A DNA stretch of 64,000 bases from Rhizobium sp. BK313 (GTDB taxonomy: Bacteria > Pseudomonadota > Alphaproteobacteria > Rhizobiales > Rhizobiaceae), in the NCBI RefSeq assembly GCF_014193655.1, contig NZ_JACHZQ010000007.1, positions 62,001-126,000 on the forward strand, written 5' to 3'. Shown here one piece after another: positions 34,931 to 43,341 of this stretch. The translations under genes were made by a program, and so were the position numbers. The notes beneath the pieces are model-generated. The model made no database searches, had not been told where the DNA came from, and saw only the letters and a list, made by a program, of their open reading frames with translations. The number at the start of each line of letters is the position of its first letter. Within the stretch, counting starts at the first letter, position 1.

Positions 34931-36178
34931 TCAGAAGATCTGATCGTAAGCATCCTGCATTGCCTTGACGAAATCGTCCTCGGTGCGGTTCGGGTCGCTC
35001 CAATATTTGTCGGCCTCCTCCCAGATCGTCCGATACCAGTCGGCATCGGCGGTGTTGAAGGGGTTGGAGACCTGCTTGTTCGGGTCCTTCAGTGTGTCGA
35101 GGACGAGTTTGTTGCAGGCGTCGAGATTGGAGGTGTCGACGTCGGTGCGAACGGGGCTTGCGCCCTTCTTCGAGACGAATTCGGCGTTGATTTTTGGATC
35201 GACGTCGAGCTTTGCGAAATCCTCCTGCGCCTTTGCCGTATCGGCATTGTTGGTGTTCAGGAAGCCCCAGGAATCAACCGTCACCACCACGGCCTTGGTG
35301 CCGGGAATGTTGATGCAGTCGAAATCGGTACCGAGCTTCTGGTTGGCAGCGAGGAATTCGCCTTTCATCCAGTCGCCGTGGATCTGCAGCAGCGCCTTGC
35401 CGGTGATGACAAGGTTGGTCGTGTCGTTCCACTGACGGTTGGGTGAGCCCGGATCGGTGTGCTGCTGGATCTGGCGAAAGCGCTTCAGCGCGGTGCGCAT
35501 TTCCGGCGTGTCGATAACGCTCTTGTCGGGCTTTTCGCCATAGAAGCGGTTGTAGATGTCGGGGCCTTCCTCGGCGGCGATCACCGCTTGCAGGAGATAG
35601 GCCTTCTGGAACTGGTCGCCGCCTTGCGCGATCGGGATGTAGCCCTTGGCTTTCACCTTGTCGAAATCTGCAAAGAGATCGTCGAGGGATTTCCAGGACT
35701 TGGGATCGACGCCGGTCGCTTCGGCCACATGCTTGTTATAATAGATCATGCCGTCGATATGGACGGTTGCTGGCGCCTTCATGATCTCGCCGTCGACGGT
35801 GATGTTCTTCAGCACAGCCGGCGGAAAATTCTTGGTCGCGCCGATGCTGTCAAATAGTTTCGTCAACGGAACGCCCATGCCCTGCTTGGTCAGGTCGCGA
35901 TAGATGCCGGGGTCGGAGTTCATGAAGATCGCGGGCGGGTTGCCGCCAGTGATCATGTTCATCAGGCTGACATTGGCGCCGGAATCATGGGCGATCGACA
36001 GGTCCTTCCACTGGTGTCCGTCCTTGCCCCAGGCGTCCCGCAATACGCCGAGCGCGGCGATTTCAGAGGGTTTCGACCAGGTATGATAGACGACGACCTC
36101 ATCGGCCGACGCCGTGCCGGCAAGCACCGTGCCCGCAAGCAATGCCGCGGCCAGGCCTAAAGCTTTCCACTTCATCAT
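34931..36178 (-). CDS. Sugar ABC transporter substrate-binding protein (CUT1), second system
   Basis: A 415-residue solute-binding protein with a signal peptide ending near residue 25 (AGTASA) and mature start DEVVVYHTWSKPSE. The MITGGNPPAIF segment is typical of family 1 receptors and resembles the glucose-type protein in the first CUT1 system. It is the last gene of a permease-permease-ATPase-receptor operon, followed by a terminator. GGGAGGAAGC lies just before the ATG. The sugar is unknown; the upstream sugar-acid kinase genes hint at an acid sugar or its parent. Confidence 0.9.
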   Translation of the reverse strand: MMKWKALGLAAALLAGTVLAGTASADEVVVYHTWSKPSEIAALGVLRDAWGKDGHQWKDLSIAHDSGANVSLMNMITGGNPPAIFMNSDPGIYRDLTKQGMGVPLTKLFDSIGATKNFPPAVLKNITVDGEIMKAPATVHIDGMIYYNKHVAEATGVDPKSWKSLDDLFADFDKVKAKGYIPIAQGGDQFQKAYLLQAVIAAEEGPDIYNRFYGEKPDKSVIDTPEMRTALKRFRQIQQHTDPGSPNRQWNDTTNLVITGKALLQIHGDWMKGEFLAANQKLGTDFDCINIPGTKAVVVTVDSWGFLNTNNADTAKAQEDFAKLDVDPKINAEFVSKKGASPVRTDVDTSNLDACNKLVLDTLKDPNKQVSNPFNTADADWYRTIWEEADKYWSDPNRTEDDFVKAMQDAYDQIF

Positions 36179-36222
36179 GCTTCCTTCCTCCCATCAGAAT
36201 TATCTTCAGAAAATTAGAGGCC

Positions 36223-37326
36223 TCAAAGCCGCTGTCCCGTCTGCGCGTCGAAGACGTTCAGCTTGTCGAGCGGCAGATAGACCGGCAAATCCGTGCGGCC
36301 GCGATAGCGATTGGCATTGCGGCCATCGATGCGAACGGCGACCGTTCGTCCGGCAAGCGTCAGAAATACGAAGGCATCCGCGCCGGATTTTTCGAAATAT
36401 TCGACGGGGCAGTCGAAGCGCACGGTTTCGCCGCCGTCCTCATGCGGCTCCGTGAAGAAATCCTCGGCGCGAAAGCCGACCTTGACCGCGCTGCCGGCGA
36501 CGCCTTTGTTCTTCCATTTGTAAGCATTGAGATTGATCGAGACGGCGTTCGGCTCATCGACCGCGACAAGGCCGCTGCCGTTCTGCTTGACCGTGCAATC
36601 CAGCACGTTCATGGCCGGGGAACCGACGAAATCGGCGACAAACAGATTGGCGGGCTCGTTGTAGATCTGATCCGGCGTGCCGAACTGCTGGATGACGCCC
36701 TTGTCCATGACCGCGATCTTGGTCGCCATCGTCATGGCCTCGACCTGATCGTGAGTGACGTAGACGACGGTGTTCTTGAGCTGGTTATGCAGCTTCTTGA
36801 TCTCGATGCGCATCTCGTTGCGTAGCTTGGCGTCGAGGTTGGAGAGCGGTTCGTCGAACAGGCAGACGCCATATTGCTTCACCAGCGCCCGGCCGATGGC
36901 GACGCGCTGGCGCTGGCCGCCGGAAAGCTGTGACGGCTTGCGGTCGAGCAGGTGCTCGATCTGCAGGAGTTTCGCCGCCCAGGCAATGCGCTTGTCCGCC
37001 TCTTCCCTGGATATGCCGCGCGAGGAAAGGCCGAAATTCATGTTTCCACGTACGGTCTTGGTCGGATAGAGCGCATAGGACTGGAAGACCATGGCCAGCC
37101 CCCGATCCTTGGGGTCAAGATAGCTGACGTCGCGATCGGCGATCCTGATCTCGCCGCCGTCTATTTCCAGAAGCCCAGCCAGCAGGTTGAGCAAAGTGGT
37201 CTTGCCGCAGCCGGAAGGGCCGAGCAGCACGAGGAATTCGCCGTCGCCGATCTCCAGGTTGAGATTTTCGATGACGGTGAGAGCGCCGAATTTCTTGACG
37301 ATATTATTGAAGGCAATGGTCGGCAT
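36223..37326 (-). CDS. Sugar ABC transporter ATP-binding protein (MalK/UgpC type), second system
   Basis: A 367-residue ATPase with Walker A GPSGCGKTT (36-44), signature LSGGQ (134-138), DE at 158-159, the VTHD switch and a C-terminal regulatory domain. It is closely similar in layout to the ATPase of the first CUT1 system, so the two importers may share descent. A well-placed AAGGGA ribosome binding site precedes the ATG, five bases after the second permease. Confidence 0.92.
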   Translation of the reverse strand: MPTIAFNNIVKKFGALTVIENLNLEIGDGEFLVLLGPSGCGKTTLLNLLAGLLEIDGGEIRIADRDVSYLDPKDRGLAMVFQSYALYPTKTVRGNMNFGLSSRGISREEADKRIAWAAKLLQIEHLLDRKPSQLSGGQRQRVAIGRALVKQYGVCLFDEPLSNLDAKLRNEMRIEIKKLHNQLKNTVVYVTHDQVEAMTMATKIAVMDKGVIQQFGTPDQIYNEPANLFVADFVGSPAMNVLDCTVKQNGSGLVAVDEPNAVSINLNAYKWKNKGVAGSAVKVGFRAEDFFTEPHEDGGETVRFDCPVEYFEKSGADAFVFLTLAGRTVAVRIDGRNANRYRGRTDLPVYLPLDKLNVFDAQTGQRL

Positions 37327-37330
37327 TAAG

Positions 37331-38245
37331 CTATCCCTTGATTGCGCCGGCGGTGATGCCCTGGACGAAGAACTTGCCGAGAACGAAGTAGATGACGAGC
37401 GGCGGCAGGGCAGTGAGCAGCGCCGATGCCATGTCGACGGCGTAGTTCTTGGCGCCGGTCGTCGTCACGGTGATGTTGTTCAGCACCACCGTCATCGGCT
37501 GCGTGTCCTGCGCGCCGAAGGTGAGGCCGACGAGGAAGTCGTTCCAGATGCCCGTGATCATCAGGATCAGCACGACGACCATGATATTCCCGGACATCGG
37601 CAGGACGATCTCGAAAAAGATGCGCCAGAAGGAACCGGAATCGATCATTGCCGCCGCGATAATCTGCGGCGGCAGGCCGCGGAAATAATTGCGGAAGATC
37701 AGGGTCAGGAAGGGCAGCGACAGCACGCTGTGGATGACGGCGATGCCGAAGGTGGTGCCGTAGATATGCAGACTGCCGGCGATTTTGATCAGCGGATACA
37801 TGATGATCTGGAACGGCACGAAGGCGCAGATGAACAGCACGAACAGGAAGCCGTTCGCCCATTTGACGTTCCATAGCGCCAGGCCATAGCCGGTGACGAT
37901 GGAGAGCGAGATCGTCAGCACCAGGCTCGGCGCCAATATATAGAGTGAATTGACGAAGCCGACGCGCACGCCGCTACAGTTCATGCCGGAGCAGGCCTGC
38001 GTCCAGGCATAGGACCAGGCATCCGTGGTCCAGGGCGAAGGCAGGGAGAAGATCTGGCCGAGCCGGATCTGATCCATCGTCTTGAAGGAGGTGACGATCA
38101 CCACATAGAGCGGCACGGCGAAGAAGGCGGCTGCCATCAGCAGAAAGACGAAGATCACCACCCGGCTGGGGCGGATCAACGGCCGCCGCCGTGCCTTGAC
38201 CGTGACGGGGGCCGACGTGTTGGCATTGGAACTGATCGCCGTCAT
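37331..38245 (-). CDS. Sugar ABC transporter permease (MalG type), second system
   Basis: A 304-residue inner-membrane permease with a Lys/Arg-rich cytoplasmic N-terminus, about six helices and the EAA-type loop (AAAMIDSGSFWRIFFEIVLP). The start overlaps the end of the first permease gene by 4 bases (ATGA) and follows GAGGAGCGCGAC. Confidence 0.92.
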   Translation of the reverse strand: MTAISSNANTSAPVTVKARRRPLIRPSRVVIFVFLLMAAAFFAVPLYVVIVTSFKTMDQIRLGQIFSLPSPWTTDAWSYAWTQACSGMNCSGVRVGFVNSLYILAPSLVLTISLSIVTGYGLALWNVKWANGFLFVLFICAFVPFQIIMYPLIKIAGSLHIYGTTFGIAVIHSVLSLPFLTLIFRNYFRGLPPQIIAAAMIDSGSFWRIFFEIVLPMSGNIMVVVLILMITGIWNDFLVGLTFGAQDTQPMTVVLNNITVTTTGAKNYAVDMASALLTALPPLVIYFVLGKFFVQGITAGAIKG

Positions 38246-39120
38246 GTCGCGCTCCTCTTCTGTCTCCAGACCGTGGCGAGAACGAGCGGCAGGAACAGGA
38301 CCAGGGTGGTCAGCAGCATGACCGTGGCGCCGGCCGAGGCATAGCCGAGGTTCTGTTTCTGCCAGTAGGCGTCGATGACGAAATAGGCCGGCATGATCGA
38401 GGCGCCGCCGGGTCCGGCATTGGTCATGGCGACGATGATGTCATAGGCCTTCACCACGCCGATGCAGAGCAGGATGATGCAGGTGAAGAAGGTGAGCTTC
38501 ATCATCGGGATGATGACTTCGATATAGAGCCGCCAGAAGGGCACGCCGTCGAGGCGCGCGGCCTGCCAGATCTCGGTATTGATCGACTTCAGCCCGGAGA
38601 GCATCAGCGCCATGAAGAAGCCGGTCGACTGCCAGACGGCGGCCAGAATGACGCCGAACATGACGGTGTCCTGGCTCGCCAGCCAATTGAACGAAGCGCT
38701 TTGCCAGCCGAACGAATGCAGCACGTTCTCGACGCCGAGGCCAGGATTGAACAGCCAGCGCCAGACAAGCCCGGTGACGATCAGCGATATGGCGAGCGGA
38801 TAGAGAAAGATGGTGCGGAAGATGCCTTCGCCATGCACTTCCTTGTCGATCATCGCGGCCAGGATGAAGCCGAGGATGATGGAAAACAGGCTGCCGATCG
38901 CGAAGATCACCAGGTTCTGCAGGGATAGCAGCCATGACGCGTCGTGAAACAGCCGCCAATATTGCTTCCAACCGACCAGTTCGTAATCGGGAAAGCGCCG
39001 GCTCGCCGTGAACGACAGATAGACCGTCCAGGCAATGGCGCCGACAAAAAATACGAGCGTCATCAAGGCCGCTGGCGCAACGGCCAGATGCGGCGTGACA
39101 CGGCTCCACCGGATTCCCAT
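38242..39120 (-). CDS. Sugar ABC transporter permease (MalF type), second system
   Basis: A 292-residue permease with about six helices and a docking loop (QAARLDGVPFWRLYIEVIIP). It is the first gene of this operon, with GGGGAGGAGGCTC just ahead of the ATG. A palindrome (TATGAACT...AGTTCATA) lies about 60 bases upstream and is a candidate regulator site for the operon. Confidence 0.92.
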   Translation of the reverse strand: MGIRWSRVTPHLAVAPAALMTLVFFVGAIAWTVYLSFTASRRFPDYELVGWKQYWRLFHDASWLLSLQNLVIFAIGSLFSIILGFILAAMIDKEVHGEGIFRTIFLYPLAISLIVTGLVWRWLFNPGLGVENVLHSFGWQSASFNWLASQDTVMFGVILAAVWQSTGFFMALMLSGLKSINTEIWQAARLDGVPFWRLYIEVIIPMMKLTFFTCIILLCIGVVKAYDIIVAMTNAGPGGASIMPAYFVIDAYWQKQNLGYASAGATVMLLTTLVLFLPLVLATVWRQKRSAT

Positions 39121-39181
39121 GAGCCTCCTCCCCAGGTCGTCGCGCGCTTACTCCTCAGAAAGTTCGCGACACCTGTTTTTA

Positions 39182-39203
39182 TATGAACTTCCTCTAGTTC
39201 ATA
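39182..39203. promoter_or_regulatory. Palindromic operator candidate upstream of the second CUT1 operon
   Basis: TATGAACT (39182-39189) and AGTTCATA (39196-39203) form a perfect 8-bp inverted repeat with a 6-base spacer in an A/T-rich stretch. No regulator gene is next to this operon, so the protein that binds it would be encoded elsewhere. Confidence 0.5.
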
Positions 39204-39347
39204 ACGAATTAAATATTGGGGCGGGTTGCCGCTGTTGTCAATGACGTAAGGGGATTCATTTGTTGTGGAGGATGCAGGCTAGTTTTTATGTGAACAAGTA
39301 AGGGAGGTGCTGCAGATGTCGGGCGTGGAATTTGCGGAGAGTGCGTC

Positions 39348-39390
39348 ACCCCCTCTGTCACTGTCGTGACATCTCCCCCACAAGGGGAGA
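39348..39390 (+). repeat. Interspersed palindromic repeat, copy A
   Basis: An ACCCCCTCTGTCACTGTCG... element with a CTCCCC-CACAA-GGGGAG hairpin. A second copy in opposite orientation lies at 39482-39526. This type of short repeat is, as I remember, very common between genes in rhizobial chromosomes. The 456-base gap 39121-39576 is otherwise without a gene. Confidence 0.65.
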
Positions 39391-39481
39391 TTGATAACCT
39401 GTGGCGCTCGCTCGCCTTAAGCAAATATCGAATCCAATGAAACTGCAGGTCCTACTGCTGTGCGTGGAGAACACCCAACGC

Positions 39482-39526
39482 TCTCCCCCATTGTGGGGGA
39501 GATGTCGCGAAAGCGATAGAGGGGGT
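39482..39526 (-). repeat. Interspersed palindromic repeat, copy B (inverted)
   Basis: The reverse complement reads ACCCCCTCTATCGCTTTCG..., matching copy A through the shared CGACATCTCCCCCACAA-like core with a few differences. Together the two copies form a large inverted repeat between pdxA2 and the second CUT1 operon. Confidence 0.65.
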
Positions 39527-39576
39527 ATCAGAGGCGCGGCATACGGAGAGGCTGCTTGCCAGCAACGAAACCCGCC

Positions 39577-40593
39577 TCAACCTCCCGTCGCCAACCGCTC
39601 CGCAAACTCGATCGCCTCGATCAAACTCCGCTCATTGGCAATCCCTTTGCCGGCGATATCGAAGGCCGTGCCGTGATCGACGGAGGTGCGGACGATCGGG
39701 AGGCCGAGGGTGATGTTGACGCCGGAGAGGTCCATCCATTTGCCGGTGGCGGGATCGATCTCGAAGCCCAGCAGCTTGACCGGGATATGCCCCTGATCGT
39801 GATACATGGCGACGACGGCGTCGTATTGGCCGGCGCGCAGCTTGACGAAGACGGTGTCGCCGGGGACCGGGCCGACGATATCGAACCCGTCTTCGACCGC
39901 CTTGGCGATCGTCGGCGCGGAAATATCGATATCCTGCCGACCGAACAGGCCGCCTTCGCCGGCATGCGGATTGAGCGCCGCGATCGCGATTTTCGGCCTG
40001 GCGATGCCGAGGTGCTTGAGCGCCTTGTCGGTCAAGTCGATGACGAGGCGCAGCCGCTCCGGCGTCAGCCGTTTGGGAACATCCTCTAGCGCGACATGGG
40101 TGGTGACGTGGCTGACGCGCATATTGCCATGGGCGAGCATCATGACGGAGCCGCGCGCGCCGGTGAGTTCGGCCAGCAGCTCGGTATGGCCGGCATAGTG
40201 GAAGCCGGCCTTGTTCAGCGCCTCTTTATTCAACGGCGCAGTGACGATGCCGCCGATCTTTCCGGATAGAGCGAGCTGCACGCCCTTTTCGATCGCCTTG
40301 AAGGCCATGCGGCCGCCATCGGCGGAGAGCACGCCCGGCAGGATCGGCTCGCCCTCAGCGTCGGCCTGGATGAAACAGAGGTTTGGCCAGTCGCCGTCCA
40401 TCTGGGTCTCCGGAATTGCGGTATCGAGGCCGAGCTGTTGCTCCGCGAGCCGGAGCGAGGGGCCGCTGCCGAGGATGGCAAGGCGCAGATCGCAGGCCCC
40501 AAGCCTGTCCTTCAGCCGCGCCGCCGCCTTGACGATGATCTCCGGGCCAATGCCGGCGGGATCGCCCATGGTGATTGCCAGATGCCGCTTCAT
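39577..40593 (-). CDS. pdxA2: PdxA2-type 4-phospho-D-threonate/erythronate dehydrogenase
   Basis: A 338-residue NAD-dependent dehydrogenase of the PdxA family. The metal-site motifs AGHTELLAEL, NPHAGEGGLFG and MYHDQGHIPVK are intact, and the N-terminus is TMGDPAGIGPEI. ATG 40593 overlaps the stop of the kinase gene (ATGA). True PdxA serves pyridoxal phosphate synthesis, but pairing with a DUF1537 kinase is the known signature of PdxA2, which oxidatively decarboxylates 4-phosphorylated threonate or erythronate to dihydroxyacetone phosphate. That assignment rests on context. Confidence 0.85.
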   Translation of the reverse strand: MKRHLAITMGDPAGIGPEIIVKAAARLKDRLGACDLRLAILGSGPSLRLAEQQLGLDTAIPETQMDGDWPNLCFIQADAEGEPILPGVLSADGGRMAFKAIEKGVQLALSGKIGGIVTAPLNKEALNKAGFHYAGHTELLAELTGARGSVMMLAHGNMRVSHVTTHVALEDVPKRLTPERLRLVIDLTDKALKHLGIARPKIAIAALNPHAGEGGLFGRQDIDISAPTIAKAVEDGFDIVGPVPGDTVFVKLRAGQYDAVVAMYHDQGHIPVKLLGFEIDPATGKWMDLSGVNITLGLPIVRTSVDHGTAFDIAGKGIANERSLIEAIEFAERLATGG

Positions 40594-41696
40594 GCCTTGC
40601 TTCCTTCGACCATCAATCCGTTTTCGACCAGCAGATCGCGCCATAAATCCGGGCCGCCGAAGGCGCCGGATTTGGAGATGACCTGCACCTTATCCCAATG
40701 CCCGCCTGATATGACCGAGCGCGGTAGGCCCGGCGCCACCTGGCCGGTGACCCTGAGCGCCTCCGCGCCAAGCGATGAACACAGGCCGCGCAAAGTCTCG
40801 CCGCCGGCGACGATCACTGTGCCCGGCGCTGGCAAAGCTTTTGCGACGCTGCCCAGCGTTTTCCCGATCCGCGCCGCCGCATCGCCGCGATCGAGCCCCG
40901 CAGGAAGATCGACGCTGACGAGGGCGACACCGGTCTGATTGAGCCCGTGCTTTACCGCATCCACATCGCCGTCTTCGCGGATCTCCACCCAGGATGACCC
41001 GCAGGCTTCAAGCTGCGCCCGCGTGACCGGCTGGTCGGAGCCGAACAGCCCGAGCACCGGCCTCTCCAATATGCGCGAGGCGCCAACCTCGCGGCCACGC
41101 GCCAAGGCCCGCGCCAGCCCGCCGGTGCCGCACCAGAGAACCGGTCCGCGCGCCTGCCGGGCAAGCGCTACAATTCCATCGAGATCGGCATCCGTCTCTG
41201 CTTCGAAGATGCTGACGCCGTCCGCCAGACCATCTCCGACAGCCGCAAGCGACGCCGGCAATCCCTCAACTTTCAGCGTCTCGGCCAGATCGCCGCTGAC
41301 GTCCCGCCATGACCCATCCGCCGTCCGCATAATTTGCCGCCCATTGCGCGTCCGCCGCCCATGATGCGGAAAGGCCGGCGCGACGATGCAATGCCGCCAA
41401 TACCCCAGCCGGAAACAGGCAGCCAGCTCCGCCGCCCAAGGCCCGCGAAACAGGCTGTCCACCTTCTTGAAGGCGATATCCGCCCCCTTCAGCAGCGGCG
41501 CAAACCGTTCGACAATGGCGATAGCTTCGGCCGCCGAGCGCTCGCGCGTGCCGCTATCGATGGCAAGGCATGCCTTACCATCCGCTACCAAACCATCCCC
41601 CAACCCGATCTCGATCGGCCCGCACAGCCCGACGAATTCGACGGATGTATCGAGCGCGCCGGTGAGATCGTCAGCGAGGAGGCGGAGGATGGGCAT
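40590..41696 (-). CDS. DUF1537 four-carbon acid sugar kinase
   Basis: A 368-residue kinase of the DUF1537 family, shown in earlier work to phosphorylate four-carbon sugar acids such as D-threonate, L-threonate or D-erythronate. The N-terminal substrate domain starts with the LLADDLTGALDTS motif; the C-terminal nucleotide domain has VIVAGGETLRGLC and SGGHWDKVQVISKSGAFG. ATG 41696 is chosen because the family starts just before LRLLADDLTGA. It overlaps pdxA2 by 4 bases, so kinase and dehydrogenase are coupled in one short pathway. No local regulator is visible. Confidence 0.88.
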   Translation of the reverse strand: MPILRLLADDLTGALDTSVEFVGLCGPIEIGLGDGLVADGKACLAIDSGTRERSAAEAIAIVERFAPLLKGADIAFKKVDSLFRGPWAAELAACFRLGYWRHCIVAPAFPHHGRRTRNGRQIMRTADGSWRDVSGDLAETLKVEGLPASLAAVGDGLADGVSIFEAETDADLDGIVALARQARGPVLWCGTGGLARALARGREVGASRILERPVLGLFGSDQPVTRAQLEACGSSWVEIREDGDVDAVKHGLNQTGVALVSVDLPAGLDRGDAAARIGKTLGSVAKALPAPGTVIVAGGETLRGLCSSLGAEALRVTGQVAPGLPRSVISGGHWDKVQVISKSGAFGGPDLWRDLLVENGLMVEGSKA

Positions 41697-41968
41697 GATC
41701 GGTGAGAGCCTTCGGCGGGCTTGCCGGGCGGGGGGTGGGGACATGAGAACGAGGCCTCGCGGAGGCGCTTCGTTGGGATGCACTCTTGAGCGTTCGCCGG
41801 GGCTTGTCAATGGAATTGCTCCGGCTTCGGGTTTCGCCTCTCCTATCCCGCCACGGCCATAAATAAACCGCCATGGCGCTCATTGCATTTACCAGCCGGT
41901 GCCTATGCGACTATGCTCGCATGACAGCGATAGGGCGATGGGGGTTTCATCGCTACAGGGAGAACAGA

Positions 41969-42316
41969 GTGAGCTACGATTTCCATGTGGGCCAGAAGGT
42001 CGTCTGCATCGATGACAAGTTCAAGCATGTCAGCATCGACCAATTGATCCGCAAGGGCACGATCTACACGATCCGCTGGGTCGGCGAATACACGCATTAT
42101 GTCGATGGCACCTTCATCGGCGTGAAACTCGAAGAAATCCACCGCGGCAACGACGACGGGCCCGAAGGCTACGGCGCCGCAGACATGCCCTACCGCGCCA
42201 GCCGCTTCCGCCCGCTGGTGAAGGATAAGATTGCGTCATTGCGCAAGTTGCTGGCCCCGACGCCGGATGCACCGGTGGAGCCGAAGGTGAAGGTTAAGAA
42301 GACGGAGAAGGTTTGA
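41969..42316 (+). CDS. Hypothetical small protein
   Basis: A 115-residue soluble protein starting MSYDFHVGQKVVCIDDKF and ending with a Lys-rich tail. The GTG start has AGGGAGAACA at good distance; the frame extends upstream to 41873 but without a better site. The first half looks like a small beta-barrel (SH3-like), judging from alternating hydrophobic residues. I do not recognise a named function. It borders the accessory cassette that follows. Confidence 0.7.
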   Translation: MSYDFHVGQKVVCIDDKFKHVSIDQLIRKGTIYTIRWVGEYTHYVDGTFIGVKLEEIHRGNDDGPEGYGAADMPYRASRFRPLVKDKIASLRKLLAPTPDAPVEPKVKVKKTEKV

Positions 42317-42638
42317 TTGGGGGTAGCGCGAAACTTCTGCCGCCCTTGTAAGCTAGGCTTTGCTGTGCTCTCGCAAGCCCATGCTCGATCAGTCGGTCGA
42401 CGAGTTCCGGATAGGAAATGCCTGATGCGCCCATGGCCTTGGGATACATGCTGATATTGGTGAAGCCCGGCATGGCTTCGGAGCAAGCTCTTCTCGCCAG
42501 CGAGCATCGATGCTCTTGCGCCAATGGATAACGGAACGGGGTTGCAAGCGACATCGGCGTCCGATAGCACTCATCGGCATTCAGAGACCGTTAAACGCCT
42601 TTTGGCTAAACTGCCGCTCTCACGGGGTCGAAGCTGCA
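42317..42638. other. Left junction of the accessory cassette, with possible gene remnant
   Basis: This 322-base stretch has no confident gene. On the minus strand, 42554-42294 would encode 86 residues containing MPGFTNISMYPKAMGASG and PELVDRLIEHGLARAQ, which reads like real protein but lacks a recognised family, a convincing start and clear support. It may be the remnant of a small regulator broken at the cassette edge. No direct repeat of the tRNA-Thr 3' end was found here. Confidence 0.3.
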
Positions 42639-43340
42639 ATGAAATTGAATGAAGAAGGTCTCAAGTGCCGTCTGCTGGCCAAGTTTCGTAGGGAGCGCAC
42701 ATTAAGGGCGTCCTCAGTTGTTGCTTCAGAGTTCGTTCTCGGACAGACCGGATGCCGCAGTGATCTAGCGATATGGAACGGTAGCTTCATCGGCATAGAG
42801 GTGAAGAGTGCGCGGGATTCACTTGCCCGGTTGCCGGATCAAATGAGAGCGTACCGCAAGTTCTTCGATAGCGTTATCCTGCTTTGTGACGAGGCTCACC
42901 TAGCAAGGGCCGAAACGCTTTGCCCAAGCGGCGTCGGAATCTATGTCTGGCGGAATAGTGAGCTTGGTCTTTTCCGTGATGCCGCGATCAATCGGGATAC
43001 TGACAGACGCGAATGCGTAAGGTCGCTCAGTGTCAAGCAGCTTCACTCATGCCTCAATCTGAAAGAAGGGGGCAGGTACTCACGACCGCAACTTGAGGAA
43101 CGTGTGTTCGCAGACACATCGATTGATGTCAGGTCGTTGGTAGTCGGAGCTTTTGAGGCCACCTACAGAACTACGACAGAGAGATTCTTACGGGAGATCA
43201 ATGGGAAGCGTATCGCTCCAGATCACCTGACCCATTTAAGTCGGTTTGCCTTAAGCCGAGCTGGGTTGAGACACAGCCACAATGCGCGCGAGAGCTTCTG
43301 GAGGCAGTGGGAACAGCAAGCGCAGGCGGTATTCAGCTAG
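42639..43340 (+). CDS. Sce7726 family protein, putative PD-(D/E)xK nuclease
   Basis: A 233-residue protein matching my memory of the Sce7726 family. Residues 31-57 carry the pattern E31-VLGQTGCRSD42-LAIWNGSFIGIE54-V-K56, which fits a PD-(D/E)xK nuclease core (Glu, Asp, ExK). It is followed by the RLPDQMRAYRKFFDSVILLCDE block typical of the family. ATG 42639 is the likely start; the frame is open further upstream but without family resemblance. It converges on the Beta-family gene with one base between the stop codons. The base composition is AT-richer than that of the neighbouring rhizobial genes. Function is unknown; a nuclease role is inferred. Confidence 0.72.
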   Translation: MKLNEEGLKCRLLAKFRRERTLRASSVVASEFVLGQTGCRSDLAIWNGSFIGIEVKSARDSLARLPDQMRAYRKFFDSVILLCDEAHLARAETLCPSGVGIYVWRNSELGLFRDAAINRDTDRRECVRSLSVKQLHSCLNLKEGGRYSRPQLEERVFADTSIDVRSLVVGAFEATYRTTTERFLREINGKRIAPDHLTHLSRFALSRAGLRHSHNARESFWRQWEQQAQAVFS

Positions 43341-43341
43341 G

